Source: Lentisphaerae bacterium GWF2_57_35 (GTDB lineage Bacteria; Verrucomicrobiota; Kiritimatiellia; CAIQIC01; GWF2-57-35). From it: a stretch of 64,000 nt of DNA. Every line of letters begins with the position of its first letter. The stretch's first letter is position 1. The notes under the pieces are model-generated. The model had not been told where the DNA came from. It saw only the letters and a program-made list of their open reading frames with translations, and did no database searches. The DNA lies in NCBI GenBank assembly GCA_001804865.1, contig MHBK01000065.1, forward strand, positions 23,424-87,423, given 5' to 3'. Shown here piece after piece: positions 8,600 to 17,670 of this stretch. Made by a program: the position numbers and the translations under genes.

Positions 8600-9292
8600 T
8601 CACGCCACCATAAACGGCGGCGGTTCAATCAGGATAATCCGTTCCTTCAACTCGTTCAGCGCCAGGCGGGTTGTGTGAAACGAATCGGACAAAGAGTGAA
8701 GGAGGGGCGCCAGCTCATAGCGTCCCGCCAGTCGATCGTCGCCCGCCGCCCGGTAGCTGCTGCGGCCCATGCCCTCGTAATAATCGATTTTGGGCGCTCC
8801 CCGGTCGCGCGTCCGGGCTTGGAGCCGCTCCGGGAAAACGCCGGTCATGAACAAGGAAATGTTGCCGATGTGGGCGCGCAGGGCGAACCGTTCCTCGTCG
8901 GTGACCCATTGCAGGGCCGCGAGCATATCGACCAGATAATCCGATGGCTTGTTGTCCGGCGGGAGAGGGGGGCGCGCCCGATCCGCCTGACAAAACTCCG
9001 CCAGCAGTTCCGCCACGTAATCGGCCACGGCGCGGTCGTCCAGGCCCGCCTTTTTCAGGACATGCCGCACGAGCACGTAAAAATAGAAATGACTCGAAAT
9101 TGCCGCCCATTCGGGCCGGTCGAGCAGGGCATGAAACAGCGCCTCCTCGTCGAGCAATAGGTCCAGGCTTTCCAGATCCGTCGTCAGGCGGCGCAAGGCG
9201 GAGTCCGATCCGGAAGTCGCCAACGAGGAAATCAGGAAGTCCAGGTCCGTCGAAGTGAACCGCAGCCGGCAATTGGGGCGAATCAATTTCAT
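8600..9292 (-). CDS. Conserved-looking hypothetical cytoplasmic protein
   Basis: 230 residues from the ATG at 9292 (GGGAG 7 nt upstream); a longer start at 9355 lacks a ribosome site. Mostly alpha-helical and acidic with a regular amphipathic pattern (FLISSLATS, LDLLLDEEALFHALL, FYFYVLVRHVLKKAGLDD, YVAELLAEF). A Tyr/Arg-rich segment, IDYYEGMGRSSYRAA, comes before the C-terminus. No signal peptide or catalytic motif recognised. It converges on the kinase gene across the inverted repeat. Confidence 0.65.
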   Translation of the reverse strand: MKLIRPNCRLRFTSTDLDFLISSLATSGSDSALRRLTTDLESLDLLLDEEALFHALLDRPEWAAISSHFYFYVLVRHVLKKAGLDDRAVADYVAELLAEFCQADRARPPLPPDNKPSDYLVDMLAALQWVTDEERFALRAHIGNISLFMTGVFPERLQARTRDRGAPKIDYYEGMGRSSYRAAGDDRLAGRYELAPLLHSLSDSFHTTRLALNELKERIILIEPPPFMVA

Positions 9293-9439
9293 GTTCAAGC
9301 TCCCGGGCCGGGGCCGTCCGGCCCTTTGCAGTCTACAAAGCATCGAACATGCCATGCACCCCCAAAAAATCGGACATTGATCGACAATGTAGCTCTTTGC
9401 ATAATAGGAAGCATCGGCAGGAAGACAAAGGAGCTACCC

Positions 9440-9850
9440 GTGACATTCCAAGAGTCGGAAGAACAGCCGCCCCGTGAAAATAACCCACGGGAATATGTAG
9501 AACCGGAAGTCCTTCCTCCAGAAGGAAAATTGAAGCCATCGGCAGCCGAGCGCGCCTTTGGCCCCGTCGTGGCGGGCATCATCATCGACTTGGTGGACCT
9601 GGCCACTTTTGGTCCTATCGGTTTGGCGTTGGGTTTCGTGTTTGGGGGCTCCGTGGCTTGGTATCTGTGCCGCTTGTACGGCCTTCCCCTCAGGCAAAAG
9701 CTGCTCTGGAGTCTCGCTGCCGGCATCTATTGCACCATTCCCTTCACCGAATTCATCCCCGTCGGCACTCTGGTCGGCGCTTTCATCCGGTACCGCGAGT
9801 TGAAATCTGAAGCGGCGGAAAGAAAACGAATTGGCCGATCAATGCGCTAG
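9440..9850 (+). CDS. Small membrane protein with Pro/Glu-rich N-terminus
   Basis: 136 residues. The GTG at 9440 is chosen because AAGGAG lies 6 nt before it; the in-frame codons upstream (from 9326) lack such a site. An N-terminal hydrophilic tail rich in Pro and Glu precedes two hydrophobic segments (FGPVVAGIIIDLVDLATFGPIG and LGFVFGGSVAWYL) and a third shorter one near PVGTLVGAFI. The C-terminus is basic. Inner membrane location is likely. No function recognised. Confidence 0.65.
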   Translation: MTFQESEEQPPRENNPREYVEPEVLPPEGKLKPSAAERAFGPVVAGIIIDLVDLATFGPIGLALGFVFGGSVAWYLCRLYGLPLRQKLLWSLAAGIYCTIPFTEFIPVGTLVGAFIRYRELKSEAAERKRIGRSMR

Positions 9851-9894
9851 CCAAAGCGAATCGTTCCGACTATAACTACTCAGGTTTTTCAAGT

Positions 9895-9971
9895 CGGGGC
9901 GTAGCGCAGCCTGGTAGCGCGTCTGCCTTGGGCGCAGAAGGTCAGGAGTTCAATTCTCCTCGCCCCGACCA
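9895..9971 (+). tRNA. tRNA-Pro (anticodon TGG)
   Basis: 77 nt with an encoded CCA. The acceptor stem CGGGGCG pairs with CGCCCCG. The anticodon arm is TCTGC-CTTGGGC-GCAGA, giving anticodon TGG. The T arm is AGGAG-TTCAATT-CTCCT. All four stems close and G18G19 and T-loop positions are as expected. Confidence 0.96.
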
Positions 9972-10477
9972 CTTAAAACCCCAACAAATCCCCAGTATGC
10001 GATTCACGTTGTAGCTGGGGGTGCATCCTGATGCGGCCTCCTCAACGTCTGGCACTACGTAGCCGCGTCCGGAAGGACGTGGATTCTTAGAGCCTATTTC
10101 GGCAGGCTCAAGCGTACACATTTCCATTCGTAACGCATCGACACGCGTCAGCCCCCATTTATCCCCCTCCTAATCATATTCCTAATGCGGGCTGACGCCC
10201 ACAACCCAAAACCTATTCTACAGGGATTTCTTGATGGGGTCCTCCTTTGCGGACGTTCCCCCGCACGGGCCGCGTGGCGATGAAGTACAAGACGGGGAGG
10301 AAGATTTAGCCCCACGGATGGCAAAGCGGTCCCACGGATTCGCGGGATTGGCGCCTTTTTGCTCCGGCCCTTGCAGGGTAAGCCCTGCCGCTGCAAGAAG
10401 ACTTGTTTTTTGGAGGGGCGCGCTCCGTCGCGACCGAAAGAAGAAGGTTCCGACAGAGCGGAACCCTCCAGAAGATT
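9972..10477. other. Gene-free stretch of repeats and hairpins
   Basis: No convincing gene. Contains GGTGCATCC, also found in the ends of the 5025 repeat; a hairpin GCGTCAGCCC/GGGCTGACGC (10145-10154 with 10189-10198); and a kissing-hairpin copy at 10406-10474. Looks like a landing zone for small repeats beside the tRNA. Confidence 0.5.
10406..10474. repeat. Kissing-hairpin repeat (copy 2)
   Basis: Outer stem GGAGGG/CCCTCC encloses two hairpins: CGCG-CTCCGT-CGCG and GGTTCC-GACAGAGC-GGAACC. The loops are complementary except for one base. It is nearly identical over about 54 nt to 44715-44768. Its right end lies about 4 nt from the stop codon of the broken XRE gene. Confidence 0.6.
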
Positions 10478-10693
10478 TTAGATCATTTCGGATTGGGCAA
10501 CGAATAAAGAGCCGTTCCATCCGCGTCTTGCATTCAGGGACATAACCGTGGCGCCCTTGCCTCCTTCCAGATTCTTAACCGCATTCAGCGCCACCGCCGC
10601 CTGTTCTGCAAGCTGGCGCTGATCGATATTCCGTCGCAAACGAAGCTCTCGCAACTGCCGCCCCAGTGCGGCTTCCCGTTCCTTCTCAGACAT
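10478..10693 (-). pseudogene. Truncated XRE-family helix-turn-helix regulator
   Basis: 71 codons. Residues 1-52 form a good XRE HTH (RQLRELRLRRNIDQRQLAEQ then ALNAVKNLEGGKGATVMSL). Family members usually continue with about 25 more residues of the type 'LRALGR.DWL..L'. Here the frame runs into unrelated sequence (NARRGWNGSLF...) next to the repeat at 10406-10474. The DNA-binding half is intact, but the C-terminus looks replaced by a rearrangement. It may still bind DNA; I rate it as a probable remnant. Confidence 0.6.
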
Positions 10694-10794
10694 TTGAACG
10701 CGCCATTTAGTGGCCCGCCCGATGGTGGCCGGTTCGCAGCCGTACTAACGTTCTTGTGATTGGCGCAAGTCTATAAATCGAACGTGAGGTGCTC

Positions 10795-12294
10795 ATGACG
10801 CCGCTTAATGCATCCATCTGGCTGGCAGATCGTGATTCGAAAATTTATCCCGCGCTCAAAGGCAAAGTCGAGTGCGATGCCGTTGTGGTGGGCGCCGGGA
10901 TCACCGGGCTGACGGCGGCTTATCGGCTTTGCATGGCCGGCAAGCAGGTCGTCGTGCTGGAGCAAGGCCGTATTGGCGACGGAACTTCCGGCCGTACGAC
11001 CGCTCATCTTTCCACACTGTATGACGGGCATTACAGCGAACTCGAAAAGGCTTATGACCGCGAAACGGCGAAGACGATGTGCGCCGCCATGAATCAGGCG
11101 GTCGATATCGCTGAGCGGATCGGCGCCCTATTGCCGGTGGCCGGTTCCTTTAAGCGGTTGCCGGGTTATTTATATGCCGAGGACGGCCAGGATCTTGCCC
11201 TTTTGGACAAGGAATACGAGGCCGGCAAAAGGGCGGGCTTGGACTTGGAATGGGTGACGGAGGTTCCGCTTCCTTTTCCGATCGCCAAGGCGATCAAGGT
11301 GGAACGCCAGGCGCAGCTTCATCCCATCAAATATCTGCAAGGCCTGGCGGATTTGATCGTGGGTACGGGTAAAGGACAGATTTATGAGAATTCACGCGTA
11401 ACCGATTTTTCGTCAGGGCGTCCGTTAGAAGCGATTTGCGAGCAAGGCGCCGTATCGGCGCGGGACATGGTGCTGGCGACGCATACGCCCCTGGGGTTCA
11501 ACCTGACGCAGGCGCTCATGAAGCCCATGCGCTCCTATGCCTTGTCGCTGCCGATGGAGGGGCCGGGGCCGGCCGGACTTTTCTGGGACATGGCGACGCC
11601 TTATCATTACATCCGTTCCCATTCGTCCGAATCGGGTTCCTTTCTCATTATCGGCGGGAAAGACCATCTCACAGGACATCCCCCGGCGGAAGACCCTCTG
11701 GAGGCATTGAAGAAGTATGCCGGGGAAAAATTTGGGCATGCGGACCTGGCGCACGGGTGGAGTGCGCAATATTACGAACCGGAGGACCTGTTGCCGTTCA
11801 TCGGAAAAACGCCCCTGCCGTTCAATCGGCATTTCTATATTGCGACCGGTTTTTCCGGCGACGGCATGACCTTGGGCACGGCGGCCGGCGCCCTCATGGC
11901 CGACTTGATCCTGGGCAATGACAATCCGTTCGAGTCGTTGTTTCATCCGTTGCGATTGAACATTCCGACCGCCAAGTCGCTGCTTACGGTAGGCTGCCAC
12001 ACGGGAAAAATGTTCCTGAAAGACCGCTGGCCGAGTCCGGAGTCGCCCCGGCATGGCGAATTGGGCGAAGGGCAGGGCGGGGCCATGGGCACAGGCCTTC
12101 ACCGGGTTGTCGAGTATCGAGCGGAGGATGGAACGCTAAAGACGTATGACGCGTCCTGTCCTCATATGGGTTGCATCGTGAAGTGGAATCAGAAGATGAA
12201 CAGCTTCGACTGCCCCTGTCACGGTTCGCGCTTCGACATAAACGGAATGCGCATCGAAGGACCCGCGCTCAGGGATCTGTCGAAAAAGAGCTGA
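10795..12294 (+). CDS. FAD-dependent oxidoreductase (DAO type) with C-terminal Rieske [2Fe-2S] domain
   Basis: 499 residues. Start ATG at 10795 (AGG about 5 nt upstream); a GTG two codons earlier is possible. N-terminal dinucleotide fold VVVGAGITGLTAAYRL binds FAD, and the D-amino-acid-oxidase-like body continues to about residue 380 (FIATGFSGDGMTLG-type motif near the end: YIATGFSGDGMTLGTAAGA). The C-terminal 100 residues carry a Rieske cluster site, CPHMGC ... CPCHGSRFD, giving the two Cys-His pairs. This fusion is a known but uncharacterised oxidoreductase type, probably cytoplasmic. Substrate unknown. It converges on the YihY gene across a hairpin. Confidence 0.88.
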   Translation: MTPLNASIWLADRDSKIYPALKGKVECDAVVVGAGITGLTAAYRLCMAGKQVVVLEQGRIGDGTSGRTTAHLSTLYDGHYSELEKAYDRETAKTMCAAMNQAVDIAERIGALLPVAGSFKRLPGYLYAEDGQDLALLDKEYEAGKRAGLDLEWVTEVPLPFPIAKAIKVERQAQLHPIKYLQGLADLIVGTGKGQIYENSRVTDFSSGRPLEAICEQGAVSARDMVLATHTPLGFNLTQALMKPMRSYALSLPMEGPGPAGLFWDMATPYHYIRSHSSESGSFLIIGGKDHLTGHPPAEDPLEALKKYAGEKFGHADLAHGWSAQYYEPEDLLPFIGKTPLPFNRHFYIATGFSGDGMTLGTAAGALMADLILGNDNPFESLFHPLRLNIPTAKSLLTVGCHTGKMFLKDRWPSPESPRHGELGEGQGGAMGTGLHRVVEYRAEDGTLKTYDASCPHMGCIVKWNQKMNSFDCPCHGSRFDINGMRIEGPALRDLSKKS

Positions 12295-12332
12295 TCGGAT
12301 GCTCTTTTAAAGTGGGCTATGCCGCTCCGAGC

Positions 12333-12364
12333 GGGAAAGCCCGTCTTCATAGAAGCCGGGCTCC
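12333..12364. terminator. Hairpin between convergent genes
   Basis: GCCCG-t-CTTC-ata-GAAG-c-CGGGC, with an additional outer GGG/CCC pairing, lies 38 nt after the oxidoreductase stop and just before the end of the opposing YihY gene. It lacks a strong T tract, so its termination efficiency is uncertain. Confidence 0.45.
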
Positions 12365-12380
12365 CTTCTATGGGCAACCG

Positions 12381-13295
12381 TCATATGGGCTTGTTTCTGC
12401 CCCTTTGTCGTTGCCGGGCCTCTTCCGTCAGCGGTTCGGCATTTTTGTCCGGCACGATTCGTGAGCCGCGGGTGTTTGCGTACACCTGGGTGAACTCTGC
12501 GCCTAAAAAGCTGATTAAGCCGGAATAGTAAACCCATAGCAGAATCACCACCAGCGAACCCGCGGCGCCAAATTTTCCGGCGATGCCGGCTTTTCCCAGA
12601 TAGAGGCCGATCAAAAACTTGCCTCCCGTGAACAGCAGCGCCGTGAAGGCGGCGCCCAGCCAGACATCGTGCCATTCGACCTTTGCATCCGGCACGTATT
12701 TGAAGACCAGGGCAAACAAAGCCGTGATAACCAGAAATGAAACAACAAGATTTATCGTCATCATGAACGTTTCCGCGCCGGGTAAGAGGCTGGCGGACCA
12801 CGTTCCAAATGCGGCAAGCGCCGCCGATACAAACAACGTGATCAAAAGCAGAAAGCCCACGCAAATAACCATGGTGAATGAAAAAAATCGGTCTTTGACA
12901 ATGCCCAGAAATCCTTTGGACTTGGCTTTGACGTCCCACATCGTATTCAAGGATTCCTGCAATTGCCCAAAGACTCCGCTGGCGCCGAAGAGCAACACGG
13001 CGATGCCGATGCCGGCCGCCAGGATATTGGTTCCCGGTTCATCGTCGCTGTTCAGCATGGACGTAACCAATTCGGCTCCTTGCTGTCCAGCCAGTCCCTG
13101 AATTTGCTGCACAATGAATTCCTGCACGGTAGCCCGATCGAATACCAGGGATGCCACGGCGATGGCAATGACCAGTAGTGGGGCCATGGAAAAAACGGCA
13201 TAATAAGCCAGCGCGGCGGCTTGCGTAAGGGCGTTGTCGTCCAGCCACTCGCGGCCTGTCTTCTTCAATAAGTCTAGGATGGCAGAACCTTTCAT
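12381..13295 (-). CDS. YihY/BrkB-family inner membrane protein
   Basis: 304 residues from the ATG at 13295, preceded by GGAGG at 8 nt. An amphipathic N-terminus with DDNALTQAAALAYYAVFSMAPLL, the signature of the YihY/virulence factor BrkB family, is followed by about six hydrophobic segments (LLVIAIAVASLVF, AAGIGIAVLLFGA, FTMVICVGFLLLITLF, MTINLVVSFLVITALFALVFKYV, VWLGAAFTALLFTGGKFLIGLYL, LVVILLWVYYSGLISFLGAEFTQVYA). The family was once thought to be ribonuclease BN; its transport or envelope role remains unproven. The tail is basic. It is part of a set of stress-type genes. Confidence 0.9.
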   Translation of the reverse strand: MKGSAILDLLKKTGREWLDDNALTQAAALAYYAVFSMAPLLVIAIAVASLVFDRATVQEFIVQQIQGLAGQQGAELVTSMLNSDDEPGTNILAAGIGIAVLLFGASGVFGQLQESLNTMWDVKAKSKGFLGIVKDRFFSFTMVICVGFLLLITLFVSAALAAFGTWSASLLPGAETFMMTINLVVSFLVITALFALVFKYVPDAKVEWHDVWLGAAFTALLFTGGKFLIGLYLGKAGIAGKFGAAGSLVVILLWVYYSGLISFLGAEFTQVYANTRGSRIVPDKNAEPLTEEARQRQRGRNKPI

Positions 13296-13396
13296 CGGCG
13301 TAACCTCCATCTGAACGATCGCTGTGCAACGGTTTGTTTAGGGGATGTGTGTTCGATCGGGCGCAGCCAGCGCATGCGTCTCGCGTGGGAGACCGC

Positions 13397-13439
13397 GAGC
13401 CGGGACGATCCGCTAAGCGGGCGGGTCTCGTCCCGGCTC
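13397..13439. terminator. Perfect 12-bp stem-loop after the repeat membrane protein gene
   Basis: GAGCCGGGACGA (13397-13408) pairs with TCGTCCCGGCTC (13428-13439), with a smaller CCGCT/AGCGG pairing in the loop. Located between the end of the upstream minus-strand gene (13477) and the start of the YihY gene (13295). No T tract on the minus strand, so it could also be a processing or stability hairpin. Confidence 0.45.
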
Positions 13440-13476
13440 TTGCGTTGACGCCTCTGCGATTCGATCCGTCTCGGTA

Positions 13477-15207
13477 TTAAGGGGCAACGGCGATCCAACC
13501 CCCGAGGGCTGCCGTTACTCCGGAAACAGCGGCGCTGGCAAAAATCCACCAAGCGGCCGCAGCGGCCGTCTGTCTCAGTTCATCTGCCTGGTGAAGCGCC
13601 TCGACGCGCGCCTGTTCGAGCCGATGAGCGACCTCATCCTTCATTTGTTGCGCCTTGTTCATTACCGTATCCCGTGCTTCAAAGATCTGGTTGACCAGCG
13701 CGTCCGCTTGCTCCCGGCTGATCATCCGGTTGCTGGAAATAATGGCGGCAATGTCGTCGCGGTTCATATTCTTTGCGCGATGAATCAATGCTTCGGCGCC
13801 CGCTTTCGGATCGTTCAACAGCAATTCGATTTCATGTCGAACCTGGGGCGGATTGAGCAGGGGACGATCGAGCGACTGAAGATATTCCTCCAGGCTTGCC
13901 AAGGCGCGTTCTTTCATGCCGGCGGCTCCTGCCTGAGCGGCGCCCATGCCTTCCTTGGCGGAACCGCGGATCTGGTCGACCATCCCAAAGACTTTTTCGA
14001 CGGCCGCATGCGCTTCTTCTTTCGACAGGTCTTTGCGTTGGGAGAGGATCGCTTCAATGGTCTGTCGATTGATTCCGGCGAGCCGGGATTTCAAGGCTTG
14101 CGCCCCGGCCTTGGGATCCTGAAAGAGCTGCATGATGTCTCGTTTAATGCCTTCCGGATTCAGTTCGCTCTTGCCGGTTCTCCGAAGATAGTCCTCCATG
14201 CGTTTTCGAAACTCCCCGGCTTCCTCGCCGCCCATGCCCGCCGTCTGCAAGCCGGCTTCGACCGCCTGCTCGATTTTGCCCTTCGATTTGTCTTCGCCGC
14301 TTTTTTGAATGGCGTCCTTGATGCGGGCGACCAGGTGTCGGGCCTGTTCCTTATCGAAGGTGGAGGAACCGGCTTTCATCTGCGAAATCATCTGAGCGTC
14401 CTCCGGATTCAACGCATTCGGATCGATGTAACTCTTGATCTCCACGCCGTCGATCAGTTTCTGTAATTCTTTGCGGTAGCGCTCCGGCCCGAATTGGTCG
14501 GCAAATTCATTGATATATTTGCCGATCTGATCCTGGATATCCATATTGCCGAACAGTTCGTCGCGCACGGCGGCGGTAATAGCCGCCGCTTGATCCGCTT
14601 GTTGAGACGCTTCGGATTTGGCGAAAACGGACGTTACGCCTTCCGATATAGATTGGAACCCCTTCTTTACAAGCCCCGCCAAGGCGCTGATCATGGAAGC
14701 GGCGGCCGTGGCTTCGATCGTTACCGAAAGCAAATAGAACAGACCCCATATGACCAAACCAAGGATGACTCCTCCGGTCACGCTGGCGGCGCCCGCCAGT
14801 TTGACGGCCAGCCAAGTGCCAAAGAAAAGGGCTATGCTGGCAGAGACGATGGTCCAGATGCCAAAGCCTGCGCCAATTTTGCGAATGGTTTCATGCATAC
14901 GGTCCGTCGCAGCGCGGATGGAACCGGCGCCCCCCAAAGAAGACGCGGAGGCGGACGACTTGCCTTTCTCCACCGTGATGGACTTTGCGACCGTTAGACC
15001 GGCCGCCGCCGTAACGTTGGCCATGAGCATCTCAAAGGCCAAGGCGAGGACGATGCCGGCCACGACCGCCAGAAAGAAGTCCCCGGGTACAAACAGCCCG
15101 CCGGGTTCCATGGCCGTAAACATATCCTGCGCCAGCAACTGAAGCGGGCAGAACAACGCCCACAATCCGACCATCATCATTAGCTTTCGCATCGTAGTAT
15201 TTTTCAT
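13477..15207 (-). CDS. Exported membrane protein with tandem ~85-residue repeats
   Basis: 576 residues starting at the ATG at 15207 (AAAGGAG 8 nt upstream). A signal peptide (MRKLMMMVGLWALFCPLQLLAQ) is followed by hydrophobic segments at about 40-65, 120-145 and 150-175 and a last one at the C-terminus (AAAAAWWIFASAAVSGVTAALGGWI). Between them lies a long soluble region with at least two copies of a repeat of the form YLxxxxKxxLNPxxIKxDIxxLFxDPKAGAxAL...REQADALV, at about 335-415 and 430-520. Proteins of this kind are seen in several phyla but have no assigned function. Possible roles in envelope stress are inference from the YihY and YciE-like neighbours. Confidence 0.75.
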   Translation of the reverse strand: MKNTTMRKLMMMVGLWALFCPLQLLAQDMFTAMEPGGLFVPGDFFLAVVAGIVLALAFEMLMANVTAAAGLTVAKSITVEKGKSSASASSLGGAGSIRAATDRMHETIRKIGAGFGIWTIVSASIALFFGTWLAVKLAGAASVTGGVILGLVIWGLFYLLSVTIEATAAASMISALAGLVKKGFQSISEGVTSVFAKSEASQQADQAAAITAAVRDELFGNMDIQDQIGKYINEFADQFGPERYRKELQKLIDGVEIKSYIDPNALNPEDAQMISQMKAGSSTFDKEQARHLVARIKDAIQKSGEDKSKGKIEQAVEAGLQTAGMGGEEAGEFRKRMEDYLRRTGKSELNPEGIKRDIMQLFQDPKAGAQALKSRLAGINRQTIEAILSQRKDLSKEEAHAAVEKVFGMVDQIRGSAKEGMGAAQAGAAGMKERALASLEEYLQSLDRPLLNPPQVRHEIELLLNDPKAGAEALIHRAKNMNRDDIAAIISSNRMISREQADALVNQIFEARDTVMNKAQQMKDEVAHRLEQARVEALHQADELRQTAAAAAWWIFASAAVSGVTAALGGWIAVAP

Positions 15208-15499
15208 AACAGCTCCTTTATATTCCCTGGGTTTAAAAACGGCGTAATGCCCGCTTCAAGAAGGTTGCCGGAAAGAGTCGTATGCAACAACTAGGGTATC
15301 CCTTCTTTTAGACGTCGGTTTGCCTGAGAAGAGAGCAGACGGCTGCCTGGACTCGGGTTTTGCGTCGGCAGGTTCGGAAAACGTTTCGCAGGGGTTTTGA
15401 ACGAAGCAAATCATGCTTTCCCCCATAGTTGATCTATCGGCCCTGCGGTAGGGTGATGGTGTAGTGAGGGCTGCCAACAAAATAATTCAGGAGGGATTT
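15208..15499. promoter_or_regulatory. Divergent promoter region
   Basis: 292 bp between two divergent genes for exported proteins, so it must contain both promoters. On the minus strand a TATATT box lies about 25 nt before the 15207 start. No clear operator seen. Confidence 0.4.
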
Positions 15500-16195
15500 A
15501 TGATGAAAAGAAAAGCGGCAGTTGGAATGGCCATGAGTTTGGTCATTTTGTCGGGAAACTTGTTGTATGGAATGGGCGCCCGACGCTCGGACGTGAGCCA
15601 AACCCAAGATCCTTCCTCTGGAGCCGATGAAGATATGCAGGCCAGTTCTTCAATGGTGTCCACGGGAGCAACTTTGGGCGCGCAGCAGGGCGCAGCCGGG
15701 TCCATTGACGAGCAGGGCGTTGCCACGCCTTACTCTACAAACGGCGCCAGTGGAACCCCTCGACCGGGTCGTGGAGGAAGCTATCTGGGCGGCTCGCCAG
15801 AAGGTTCGGATGTGGCGCCTGTGCCTCAAAGCCGATCGGGTTCGCCGACAGGTCCGGGTTCGGGAACCGACATGGGTATTGGCACAAGGCCTCAATCTGG
15901 AACCGATTCGGGCATTGGAACCGGATTAGGCTCAGGGACAGATTCCGGGATAGGAGTCCGCTCTCAGCCGGGGTCCAGCACGGGATCTACATCGGGATCC
16001 AGAATGATGCGACCTCTTGGAACGGAGCGAGGAACCGGGACCTCGACCCCTGGTTCTGGCGCGCCGGGATCTGGAACGTCCGGCCCTGGTTCGGGGACAG
16101 GAGGCACTGGAACAGGCGGTTCGTCGGGTTCCGGCTCGGGTGGATCGGGTTCGGGTGGATCGGGCTCCGGTGGAGGCAGCGGCGGCGGCGGCTAA
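15500..16195 (+). CDS. Exported Gly/Ser/Thr-rich low-complexity protein
   Basis: 231 residues. Start at the first of two adjacent ATGs (15500), with AGGAGGG a few bases upstream. The signal peptide MKRKAAVGMAMSLVILSGNLLYG is followed by a disordered chain. From about residue 95 it becomes repeats of SGTDSGIGTG type and ends in almost pure GSGGSGSGG. No folded domain. Such proteins can be surface or matrix components, but nothing in the sequence fixes a role. A strong terminator-like hairpin follows. Confidence 0.65.
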   Translation: MMKRKAAVGMAMSLVILSGNLLYGMGARRSDVSQTQDPSSGADEDMQASSSMVSTGATLGAQQGAAGSIDEQGVATPYSTNGASGTPRPGRGGSYLGGSPEGSDVAPVPQSRSGSPTGPGSGTDMGIGTRPQSGTDSGIGTGLGSGTDSGIGVRSQPGSSTGSTSGSRMMRPLGTERGTGTSTPGSGAPGSGTSGPGSGTGGTGTGGSSGSGSGGSGSGGSGSGGGSGGGG

Positions 16196-16234
16196 CTTTC
16201 TCGAAGACCGAATCGTTTTTCAAATAAGCAATTC

Positions 16235-16275
16235 GAAGCGGCTGGAGCTTTTAAACACAAGCATCCAGCCGCTTC
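16235..16275 (+). terminator. Intrinsic terminator after the Gly/Ser-rich gene
   Basis: GAAGCGGCTGGA (16235-16246) pairs perfectly with TCCAGCCGCTTC (16264-16275), extended by GCTT/AAGC inside, followed by TTGATTATAT. It lies 40 nt after the stop codon. Confidence 0.7.
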
Positions 16276-16518
16276 TTGATTATATAGGCCAAGCCGGATC
16301 ACGTCACGAATAGGGATAAAAATGGCCCTGCGTACAGCGGCTTAAAGGAAGCAAGCGATTTAAGAATTATGCCGGCCCTGTACGGGCTTAAGACAATTCG
16401 AGGAAAGCATTGGGGTTATGCCCGATGTTTTGAGCTCGTCCCTTCCTTCACAATGGCCCAGGTATGGCATCGGATCCGAACGGGTCGATGCCGTACCCAT
16501 TGCAAAAGGAGCATAGCT
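16276..16518. other. Intergenic region before the glycan cluster
   Basis: Open in frame with the next gene from 16369, but lacking a ribosome site until 16506. Probably leader and promoter DNA; no motif I can defend. Confidence 0.4.
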
Positions 16519-17670
16519 ATGGATACGCATAATACTCGAGTAGGCTGCCCGAATCTCGACCGGTTGCCTAAACTTGGTTTTTTGGGAGTTGGCTGGATCG
16601 CGCGACTCCGATTAAAGGCCTTGTTGGAATCGCACGAGGCGGAAATTACGGCGTTGGCCGATCCCAGCGAGGAGGCTTTGCGCAATACGGGAGTTCTTGT
16701 GCCGGAAGCCCGATGCGGTTCTTCCCTCGAATGGTTGTTGGACCAACCTTTGGATGGGCTGGTGATTTCGACGCCCAGCGCGTTGCATGCCGAGCATTCC
16801 ATCGCGGCGTTAGAAGCGGGCATGGCCGTTTTTTGTCAGAAGCCGTTGGCGCGGACAAGACCGGAAGTCGAAACGGTGCTCGATGCGGCGCGTGCAGCCA
16901 ATCGGTTGCTGGGAGTTGATTTGAGCTATCGCTGGGTGGCCGGGGTGCGGGAAATTAAAAGAAGAATTCGACAAGGCGAACTGGGCCTGATGTATGCCGC
17001 CGATCTGGTCTTTCACAACGTGTACGGTCCCGATAAGCCGTGGTATCGAACGCTCGATCTTGCCGGCGGCGGCTGTGTGATGGATCTGGGCATTCAGCTG
17101 ATCGATCTGTTGCTGTGGATATTTTACGATGCGAGCGTGGTGGATATCGACAGTCGCTTGTATTCCGGCGGTCGATCGCTCGACCTTCCGGCGGAACAAG
17201 TCGAGGATTACGCTTCCGTACGGCTGGACCTGGACAATGGCCTCTCGGCCCGATTGGCCTGTTCCTGGAATCTTTCGGCCGGTCGTGACTGCCTGATTGG
17301 AGCGACGTTTTATGGAACGGGCGGAGCGATGGCTCTCAGTAACGTGAACGGATCGTTCTACGATCTTCGAGTCGAGGAATTCAAGGGCGCCGGAGTCCAG
17401 TCGATTCATGCATTGGATAACGCCTGGGGCGGACGCGCGCTTTTGGACTGGGCCCGACATCTGGCACGCGATGGCCGTTACGATCCGGTGGTGGAATCCA
17501 TCGGCGAAGTGGCTGCCGTGATCGACGGCATTTACGGGCGCAGGACAAAATCTCATCCGCCGGCTTCCATGACGGCGGTCGCTTCAGCCGAAGGCAAGCG
17601 GTCGGTTATGGCGGAATGGTTGAGCAATTTGCAGAATTTGCGCCATGCCGGTTTACGGGTTCCATCGTGA
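16519..17670 (+). CDS. Gfo/Idh/MocA-family NAD(P)-dependent sugar oxidoreductase
   Basis: 383 residues from the ATG at 16519 (AAGGAG 7 nt upstream). N-terminal Rossmann fold with LGFLGVGWIARLRLKAL. The family's EKP motif reads CQKPLAR, so the lysine is kept and the glutamate is Gln. The C-terminal alpha/beta domain begins at about residue 135 and has GGGCVMDLGIQLIDLLLW with the usual Asp and Gln (His in many members). Oxidises or epimerises a sugar or sugar-nucleotide carbon; the substrate is unknown. First gene of a glycan cluster. Its last 118 nt overlap the convergent glycosidase remnant. Confidence 0.88.
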   Translation: MDTHNTRVGCPNLDRLPKLGFLGVGWIARLRLKALLESHEAEITALADPSEEALRNTGVLVPEARCGSSLEWLLDQPLDGLVISTPSALHAEHSIAALEAGMAVFCQKPLARTRPEVETVLDAARAANRLLGVDLSYRWVAGVREIKRRIRQGELGLMYAADLVFHNVYGPDKPWYRTLDLAGGGCVMDLGIQLIDLLLWIFYDASVVDIDSRLYSGGRSLDLPAEQVEDYASVRLDLDNGLSARLACSWNLSAGRDCLIGATFYGTGGAMALSNVNGSFYDLRVEEFKGAGVQSIHALDNAWGGRALLDWARHLARDGRYDPVVESIGEVAAVIDGIYGRRTKSHPPASMTAVASAEGKRSVMAEWLSNLQNLRHAGLRVPS

